Of a stretch of 11,040 bases of DNA, positions 6,482 to 11,040 are shown one piece after another; within the stretch, counting starts at the first letter, position 1, and every line of letters begins with the position of its first letter. Position numbers and translations under genes: made by a program. Source of the stretch: an uncultured Collinsella sp. (GTDB taxonomy: Bacteria; Actinomycetota; Coriobacteriia; Coriobacteriales; Coriobacteriaceae); assembly GCA_900751665.1 (NCBI GenBank), contig CAADSV010000036.1:1-11040 (forward strand). The letters run 5' to 3'. The notes below the pieces were generated by a model that did not search any database, was not told the DNA's origin, and was given only the letters and a program-made list of their open reading frames with translations.

Positions 6482-7153
6482 CTATTTACTTGCCGAACCC
6501 GTGCTTCCCGATTCGCCGCTCCAGGGCATCTCATCCTCGAAGAGCCATATACGGGCAGACCCACTATCGCGTGCAGTCTGCGGGTCGGGCAAGCAGGTCT
6601 GTTCATAGGCATCTTGGATACACTGACCCATAAAATCGTTGAGCTCGGCCTGGTCGCCCTCCATGACATAGGCTGCATCGCCGGCCATGATGTAAATACC
6701 CGGACCCTCATTGCCCTCGTAACCCGGATCGTACGAGACATCACATAACTTTGCGCCGTTTGCAGTGTCCAGCTCGATGGAAGAGTGGCATCCGCCAACC
6801 ATGTCGTTCGCTTTTGCCCGATAGGACGCATATCCGTACCAACGCTTAAATGTTTTGCCCTTGAGTAGCTCGGACGCCCTATCGATCAGGCTTGTATCCG
6901 TGGTATAGCGCATGGCCCCAAGCTGAATACTCGGATAATTGCTAATACCCAGCACAGCCGGCTGCTCATCAAAATCAACGGTAATGGTCTCGGGCTTGTC
7001 GTCGCCGGTCAGAAGTTCGACAGATTGAGCCACAGGCTTGACCAACGGCTCCGTCACCGCAGCAGGTAGAAATGCCATACCGACAGCGCCCGCGCCAACC
7101 ACAGCGATCGCAAGCGCCAAGACAATCAATCCAATACGGGCAGAACGGCTCAC
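6482..7153 (-). CDS. Unknown N-terminally membrane-anchored protein
   Basis: From GTG 7153 the protein has 223 residues. A short basic start (SRSAR) is followed by one hydrophobic helix (about 8-28, IGLIVLALAIAVVGAGAVGMAFL), so the rest is probably outside the membrane, either anchored or released. There is no lipobox. The outer part has four cysteines (122, 137, 178, 187), which could form disulfides, and the acidic C-terminus ends in a Ser/Gly-rich tail. The start is uncertain: in-frame GTG codons at 7168 (GAAGG upstream) and 7192 (GGCGG upstream) would add 5 or 13 residues. The chosen start places charge directly before the helix. No family is recognised. It is divergent from the gene at 7388-8056, has a similar size and topology, but no clear sequence similarity to it. 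Confidence 0.75.
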   Translation of the reverse strand: MSRSARIGLIVLALAIAVVGAGAVGMAFLPAAVTEPLVKPVAQSVELLTGDDKPETITVDFDEQPAVLGISNYPSIQLGAMRYTTDTSLIDRASELLKGKTFKRWYGYASYRAKANDMVGGCHSSIELDTANGAKLCDVSYDPGYEGNEGPGIYIMAGDAAYVMEGDQAELNDFMGQCIQDAYEQTCLPDPQTARDSGSARIWLFEDEMPWSGESGSTGSASK

Positions 7154-7242
7154 GGCAAAACACCCCACAATGCAAACCTTCGCCACCTGCACTAATGATA
7201 CCGCCAGCTAACACTATTACCAAAAGAAGCCGCGCGCCCCTC

Positions 7243-7277
7243 ACCACCACAAAGGGGACAGGCACCTTTGTGGTGGT
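7243..7277. repeat. ACCACCACAAAGG hairpin, copy 2
   Basis: Perfect 13-bp arms (7243-7255 and 7265-7277) with loop GGACAGGCA. It lies alone in the gap between two divergent genes. The downstream TTTCGAC is shared with the copy at 8312-8346, so the repeated unit is longer than the stem on that side. Confidence 0.85.
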
Positions 7278-7376
7278 TTTCGACGCTAACGGTCGACCAT
7301 CTCGCGCCATGAGATTAAACTTGAATTGTTCTCTGAACATATCCATTTCTGCCTATCCTCAACAGATCTTTGTCTC

Positions 7377-7382
7377 GAGGAG
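7377..7382 (+). promoter_or_regulatory. Ribosome binding site GAGGAG fixing the start at 7388
   Basis: GAGGAG lies five bases before ATG 7388. It overrules the longer in-frame TTG start at 7370, which it would place inside the coding sequence. Confidence 0.8.
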
Positions 7383-7387
7383 CGCAT

Positions 7388-8056
7388 ATGAAGCCGTCTC
7401 ATTCCACCGGCCGCAACGTCATCGCCATTCTCGCCATACCCATCGTGATGCTCTTCCTTATCGTCATCACGCCCTTTTCTTTTGGTATCGCCTCGCCCTT
7501 CGATCTTTGCGGGATGATCGACGCCGGCTCGCGTGCCACCTCGCTCTCCTTTGTCTGCCGTGGCGTGTTCTACGAATATGCAATTCCCACCGGAAGTTGG
7601 CAGTCCAAGTTACCGTTGCTCGGCAAGGTCGACGGATGCTCCCCCTATTTCTGCCTTGAACCTCAGGCGCTAAACTATCTGATCGACGACCAGCCACTCG
7701 ACTCCATCACCCTCGCCTACGACTACGCACCAAACACCGATGAGCGCCACATGAACCAAGTCCTCGACAAGCTGCTTGGACAGTGCGGGCTCACCGCGGA
7801 AGCCGGTCGAACCATCTATAGCAACCGGAAATTAAAGCGAACAGAACTCCGCCGTGTCGGAAAAATCAAAGGGCGAAACGGGGCCGCCTACTGGGATGCC
7901 TGGGCAACACGCGACAAGGGCGAATTCGGACACAGCACCTATATGGTCACTGTCTACACCAAAGACGGAATTAAGGACAATGTTGACGATTTCGCGTCAT
8001 CCAAACTCGGCATCCCCAAAACAACCAAACCCGCCAGCCCGGATGAAATCCTGTAG
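7388..8056 (+). CDS. Unknown N-terminally membrane-anchored protein
   Basis: The protein has 222 residues. A polar start (MKPSHSTGRN) is followed by one strong hydrophobic helix (about 11-35, VIAILAIPIVMLFLIVITPFSFGIA). The remainder is probably extracytoplasmic, with five cysteines (41, 57, 84, 89, 133), a mixed polar domain and a basic stretch (NRKLKRTELRRVGKIKGRNG, 146-165). The tail is Pro/Lys-rich (IPKTTKPASPDEIL). Lengths and layout resemble the divergent neighbour at 6482-7153, but I cannot align them convincingly. No family is recognised, and no promoter is clear in the 195-235 bp gap. It sits between two copies of the 140-bp repeat block. Base composition is somewhat less GC-rich than clpB or the hydratase, by eye. 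Confidence 0.8.
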   Translation: MKPSHSTGRNVIAILAIPIVMLFLIVITPFSFGIASPFDLCGMIDAGSRATSLSFVCRGVFYEYAIPTGSWQSKLPLLGKVDGCSPYFCLEPQALNYLIDDQPLDSITLAYDYAPNTDERHMNQVLDKLLGQCGLTAEAGRTIYSNRKLKRTELRRVGKIKGRNGAAYWDAWATRDKGEFGHSTYMVTVYTKDGIKDNVDDFASSKLGIPKTTKPASPDEIL

Positions 8057-8110
8057 GGACGCTCATTAGAATGTCGTTCAACGAGCACGGCAACATCGAG
8101 CTCGCCCCCC

Positions 8111-8145
8111 ACCACCACAAAGGGGACAGGAGCCTTTGTGGTGAT
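8111..8145. repeat. ACCACCACAAAGG hairpin, copy 3
   Basis: ACCACCACAAAGG (8111-8123) faces CCTTTGTGGTGAT (8133-8145), 12 of 13 positions paired, loop GGACAGGAG. It lies 54 bp after the stop of the gene at 7388-8056 and just before the right-hand repeat block. Confidence 0.8.
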
Positions 8146-8166
8146 CTTCGGCCCCGGCGTTCACCA

Positions 8167-8306
8167 TCTCAATCCATAACATCTAGCGGCCGTTTTTGGG
8201 TCCAGATGTTACGGATCGAGATGAATTGTTCAGCGGTGCCCGTTTATCTAGATCTGTAACAACTACTCGGCAAATAAGGGTCTACCTGTTACAGAACGAG
8301 ACAAAC
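8167..8306. repeat. Right-hand copy of the 140-bp TGTAACA block
   Basis: This stretch aligns without gaps to 6213-6352 in the same orientation, with about 20 differences in 140 by hand count. It contains the counterparts of units 1 and 2: an imperfect stem 8166-8184 with 8204-8222, and TCTGTAACA (8253-8261) with TGTTACAGA (8287-8295). It ends in the same GAGACAAAC tail and then runs into the hairpin at 8312-8346, without unit 3. Confidence 0.85.
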
Positions 8307-8311
8307 CGCGG

Positions 8312-8346
8312 ACCACCACAAAGGGGACAGGCACCTTTGTGGTGGT
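8312..8346. repeat. ACCACCACAAAGG hairpin, copy 4
   Basis: Perfect 13-bp arms (8312-8324 and 8334-8346), loop GGACAGGCA, identical to the copy at 7243-7277 through the flanking TTTCGAC. It closes the right-hand block as copy 1 closes the left-hand block. Confidence 0.85.
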
Positions 8347-8350
8347 TTTC

Positions 8351-8385
8351 GACAAAAAGAAGCCGCCCCAATAAAAAGAGGCGGC
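8351..8385 (-). terminator. Intrinsic terminator for the hydratase gene
   Basis: On the minus strand GCCGCCTC (8378-8385) pairs with GGGGCGGC (8362-8369), one G.U, eight-base loop, followed by TTCTTTTTG. It is the only T-tailed stem downstream of the hydratase stop at 8523. Confidence 0.8.
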
Positions 8386-8440
8386 ATCAAGCAGGTCTAT
8401 TTTTGGCGTCCCTCAAGACCCAACGAGAACGTCGCGGTAG

Positions 8441-8510
8441 CCCCGGACACACCTTTCCCTCGGGCGACCCTCGCGAAGCGCGTGAGCACGAGGGAAAGGT
8501 GTGTCCGGGG
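8441..8510. repeat. Perfect 22-bp inverted repeat past the hydratase gene
   Basis: Arms 8441-8462 and 8489-8510 are exact reverse complements (CCCCGGACACACC outer half), enclosing 26 bases that can themselves fold (CTCGCG-AAG-CGCG). It starts 12 bp past the stop of the hydratase gene and precedes its terminator, so it would be in that mRNA's 3' end. No T run follows. Confidence 0.75.
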
Positions 8511-8522
8511 CGTACAGCAACG

Positions 8523-10823
8523 TTACTCGGCAGCGGCCTTGAACTTGTTGTAGTTGATCAGGCAGCCGGCCTTGACGATGGCACGCTCCTCTGCCGTCAT
8601 ATCGGCAATGTAGAGCTCAATCTGCTCAACCGCACCGTCGGCACGCACCACGTAGGCGGCGATGTCCTTCAGGTCGCCATCGAGCGCGGCACGGATACCC
8701 GGCACAAAGACGTAGTCGCCCACCTCAAAGTTGGGCTCGGCCTCCATCTGGAAGGGCACCATGCCCCAGTTCATCACATTGGAGCGATAGCGCTTGGTGG
8801 CGTACTCGTGGACGATGTTTGCCAGACCGCCAATTACGCGCTGGCAGCTCGCAGCCTGCTCGCGGGCAGAACCGTCACCGGGCTTCTTGGCATAGAGCAT
8901 GGAGCCGTACTCGGTCGCCTTGGCATCTGCCGCGACGCCCGCGCCGGCCAGCGCTTCAAACACGCCCGCAAGCTCGGCATCGAGTGCCGCTAGGTCGCCT
9001 GCAGCCTCGCCGGCAACGCGGCGCTTCTCCACGGCGTCAACTTCCTTGGAACGACCCACGTAGGCCGGGTCGCGACGGCTGAGCGTAAACTCGGCCAGGC
9101 CCAGCGGGTTGGAGCGGAAGGAACTCGTCTCACCCGAAGGAATGAGCTCGTCAGTCGTGGTGACCGGGTCCATGATCTTGGAGCACACCTTGAGCAGGAT
9201 ATCGTCGCTGAGAGGTTCCATCGCGGGCCACGGCTTGATGTTGGGGCCTTCGACCAGCTCGTCGGCAGGCTCCGCCTTGCCAAAGCCCCAGTACACGCGC
9301 TTTTTGTACGGCGCGTCGTCAAAGGTGTACTCGCAGGCCTCGTCCCAAGTCTCCTCGGGCAGATCGGTCGCCGGCGTCAGGACGCCGCCGTTGGCAGCCG
9401 TCGCCGCAATGGAGCGAGCGTCCATCAGGGCCACGGCGCTCAGCTGGCCATTGCCCGGCTTGGAACCCTCGCGGTTGGGGAAGTTGCGCGTGGTGCGGCG
9501 GATGGACAGGCCGTTGTTGGCGGGTGTGTCGCCGGCGCCGAAGCACGGGCCGCAGAATGCCGTGCGCACGATCGCGCCGGCCTCCATAAGGTCGTAGATA
9601 TAGCCGCGGCGTGTAAGCTCGAGTGCCACGGGCTGGCTCGTGGGGTAGACCGACAGCGAGAACTCGCCGCAGCCGGTGTTGGCGCCCTTGAGCACGCGGG
9701 CGGCCTGAACCACGGAGTCGTAGTTACCGCCCGAGCAGCCGGCGATAACGCCCTGCTGCACGTGCAGCTTGCCGTCGACGATCTTGTCGAGCAGGCTAAA
9801 GTGCGTCTTGCCCTCGCCGATCTTGGCGGCCTCGAGCTCCACCTCATGCAGGATGTCCTCGAGGTTCTCGTTGAGCTCGTCAATCTCGAAGCCGTTGGAA
9901 GGATGGAACGGCAGGGCGATCATGGGCTTGATGCTCGACAGATCGACCTCGACGCAGCCGTCGTAGTAGGCAACATCGGCGGGCTTGAGCTCGCGGTAGT
10001 CGTCGCCGCGGCCGTGCATGGTCAGAAACGCGTGCGTGTCCTCGTCGGTGGCCCAGATGCTCGACAGGCAGGTGGTCTCGGTGGTCATGACATCGACGCC
10101 ATTACGGTAGTCGGTCGTCATGCTCGCGATGCCGGGGCCCACAAACTCCATGACCTTGTTCTTGACGTAGCCCTTGGCAAAGACGGCGCGGATGATGGCG
10201 AGCGCCACGTCGTGCGGGCCGACGCCGGGGCGCGGGGCGCCCGTGAGGTAGATGGCGACGACGCCGGGATAGGCGACGTCGTAGGTGTCACGCAGCAGCT
10301 GCTTTGCCAGCTCGCCGCCGCCCTCGCCCACGGCCATGGTGCCCAGGGCGCCGTAGCGGGTGTGCGAGTCGGAGCCCAAGATCATCTTGCCGCAACCGGC
10401 GAAGTTCTCACGCATAAAGGAATGGATGACGGCGATGTGCGGCGGGACGAAGATGCCGCCGTACTTCTTGGCCGCGGAAAGGCCAAAGACGTGGTCGTCC
10501 TCGTTGATGGTGCCGCCCACGGCGCACAGCGAGTTATGGCAGTTGGTGAGCACGTAGGGCAGCGGGAACTGTTCCATGCCCGAGGCGCGCGCCGTCTGGA
10601 TGATGCCAACAAAGGTGATGTCGTGGCTCGCCATGGCATCGAAGCGAATCTTGAGCGCCTCGGGATCTCCGGACGTATTGTGTGCCTGGAGGATCGAATA
10701 CGCGATGGTGCCACGCTTGGCATCCTCGGGTGTCTGCGTAATACCGTGCTCGGCAGCCTCGGCCGCAGGCACAATCTCGCTGCCGCCGCGCAGGTAGATG
10801 CCGTCCTCGTACAGCTTAACCAT
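8523..10823 (-). CDS. Aconitase-family hydratase (YbhJ-like)
   Basis: This is a 766-residue [4Fe-4S] hydro-lyase of the aconitase superfamily, cytosolic. The length is close to that of E. coli YbhJ, a hydratase of unknown substrate. Cluster ligands are C363 (AGCSGGNYDS), C424 and C427 (FCGPCFGAGD). The active-site stretches are SDSHT (151-155), RNFPNREGS (446-454) and GSARE (651-655, the counterpart of aconitase GSSRE). The C-terminal swivel domain starts near 680 (SNVMNWGMVPFQ). The region equivalent to the aconitase Asp-His pair reads TNCHNSLC (93-100), with Cys before the His, so the substrate may not be citrate. Start ATG 10823 has GGGAG five bases upstream; an in-frame ATG at 10868 has no ribosome site. 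It appears monocistronic. A simple role as the TCA aconitase is possible but less likely. Confidence 0.92.
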   Translation of the reverse strand: MVKLYEDGIYLRGGSEIVPAAEAAEHGITQTPEDAKRGTIAYSILQAHNTSGDPEALKIRFDAMASHDITFVGIIQTARASGMEQFPLPYVLTNCHNSLCAVGGTINEDDHVFGLSAAKKYGGIFVPPHIAVIHSFMRENFAGCGKMILGSDSHTRYGALGTMAVGEGGGELAKQLLRDTYDVAYPGVVAIYLTGAPRPGVGPHDVALAIIRAVFAKGYVKNKVMEFVGPGIASMTTDYRNGVDVMTTETTCLSSIWATDEDTHAFLTMHGRGDDYRELKPADVAYYDGCVEVDLSSIKPMIALPFHPSNGFEIDELNENLEDILHEVELEAAKIGEGKTHFSLLDKIVDGKLHVQQGVIAGCSGGNYDSVVQAARVLKGANTGCGEFSLSVYPTSQPVALELTRRGYIYDLMEAGAIVRTAFCGPCFGAGDTPANNGLSIRRTTRNFPNREGSKPGNGQLSAVALMDARSIAATAANGGVLTPATDLPEETWDEACEYTFDDAPYKKRVYWGFGKAEPADELVEGPNIKPWPAMEPLSDDILLKVCSKIMDPVTTTDELIPSGETSSFRSNPLGLAEFTLSRRDPAYVGRSKEVDAVEKRRVAGEAAGDLAALDAELAGVFEALAGAGVAADAKATEYGSMLYAKKPGDGSAREQAASCQRVIGGLANIVHEYATKRYRSNVMNWGMVPFQMEAEPNFEVGDYVFVPGIRAALDGDLKDIAAYVVRADGAVEQIELYIADMTAEERAIVKAGCLINYNKFKAAAE

Positions 10824-10838
10824 ACTGTCTCCCACTCT

Positions 10839-10855
10839 GCCCGAAAGGCTCGGGC
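10839..10855 (-). promoter_or_regulatory. Leader hairpin before the hydratase gene
   Basis: GCCCGA (10839-10844) pairs with TCGGGC (10850-10855), five-base loop, just 5' of the GGGAG ribosome site. It is a small stem; a regulatory role is unproven. Confidence 0.3.
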
Positions 10856-10980
10856 GCATAGCATACATTCGTTCAATATCGTGCCATAGAACGGTTGCGA
10901 GTGGGTTGCGAATCTACACGTTCACTTTATCTCGGTAAAGTAAAGGACGAGCCGGGCGAGGGCTGGCAGATTTAGTGCAA
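10856..10980. other. Upstream region of the hydratase gene, no clear promoter
   Basis: No ORF is supported. A small palindrome ACTTTA-TCTCGG-TAAAGT lies at 10924-10941, and TATGCT is a possible minus-strand -10, but I cannot place a confident promoter. The palindrome does not match the DtxR/IdeR iron box as I know it. Confidence 0.3.
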
Positions 10981-11040
10981 GGTAGTCATTGGGGACGTTC
11001 TTAAACGACTAGTCAAACAAGAACGTCCCCAATGACTACC
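10981..11040. repeat. Perfect 22-bp hairpin at the window edge, GGGAC type
   Basis: Arms 10981-11002 and 11019-11040 are exact reverse complements (GGTAGTCATTGGGGACG...). The 16-base loop holds the palindrome GACTAGTC (11007-11014). GGGGAC lies at 10991-10996. The right arm ends at the last base of the window, so the repeat may continue beyond it. Confidence 0.8.

Noticed and set aside
6242..6748. Plus-strand ORF across the left repeat block, similar at its start to one beginning at 8196
   Set aside because: The similarity (for example DVTDRDE, TTTRQI, YLLQ) comes from the shared 140-bp DNA repeat and its hairpins. The rest runs antisense through the gene at 6482-7153, and no ribosome site is seen.
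7327..7339. TGTTC-TCT-GAACA palindrome as a LexA box
   Set aside because: The half-sites are in the opposite order and spacing from the actinobacterial GAAC-N4-GTTC box. It is a short palindrome that can occur by chance.
8196..8993. Plus-strand ORF from the right repeat block into the hydratase gene
   Set aside because: Its second half is the antisense of the hydratase coding sequence and its first half is palindromic repeat DNA.
9762..10889. Long plus-strand ORF (375 codons)
   Set aside because: It is antisense to the hydratase gene, whose motifs are certain.

Overview
The window looks like a chromosomal segment from a Gram-positive, GC-rich gut actinobacterium of the Coriobacteriia, most likely Collinsella or a close relative. 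This rests on strong GC-rich coding bias, GGAG-type ribosome binding sites, a stand-alone ClpB, and many short GGGAC- and TGTAACA-containing intergenic hairpins that I associate from memory with this group. The genus is an inference; there is no rRNA or other marker here.

Layout, left to right. (1) 2-1333 (+): the C-terminal part of a membrane-anchored protein whose start lies outside the window. (2) 1406-2758 (-): an AAA ATPase of the AAA_14/DUF4143 type, facing the first gene, with its own TATAAT promoter set inside a 24-bp inverted repeat. (3) 2828-3080: a gene-free gap with a degenerate hairpin and a perfect 25-bp hairpin. (4) 3081-3275 (-): a 64-residue acidic, proline-rich small protein. 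(5) 3407-6034 (-): clpB, complete, with an intrinsic terminator at 3326-3361 and a second hairpin over its stop codon. (6) 6213-8346: a repeat-rich section holding two divergent unknown membrane-anchored protein genes (6482-7153 minus, 7388-8056 plus). They are bracketed by two direct copies of a 140-bp palindromic block, with further ACCACCACAAAGG hairpins around and between them. (7) 8351-8510: an intrinsic terminator and a large perfect inverted repeat. (8) 8523-10823 (-): an aconitase-family hydratase resembling YbhJ. (9) 10981-11040: another perfect hairpin reaching the window edge.

The genes do not form one pathway. ClpB is a general disaggregase, the hydratase is metabolic, the DUF4143 ATPase is an orphan, and the remaining proteins are unrecognised envelope-type or small proteins. 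Each minus-strand gene appears to be its own transcription unit. The main unexplained content is the population of intergenic hairpins: several sequence families share a GGGAC core, and one modular TGTAACA family flanks the two-gene cassette. I see no CRISPR array, tRNA, rRNA, transposase gene or recognisable defence system.
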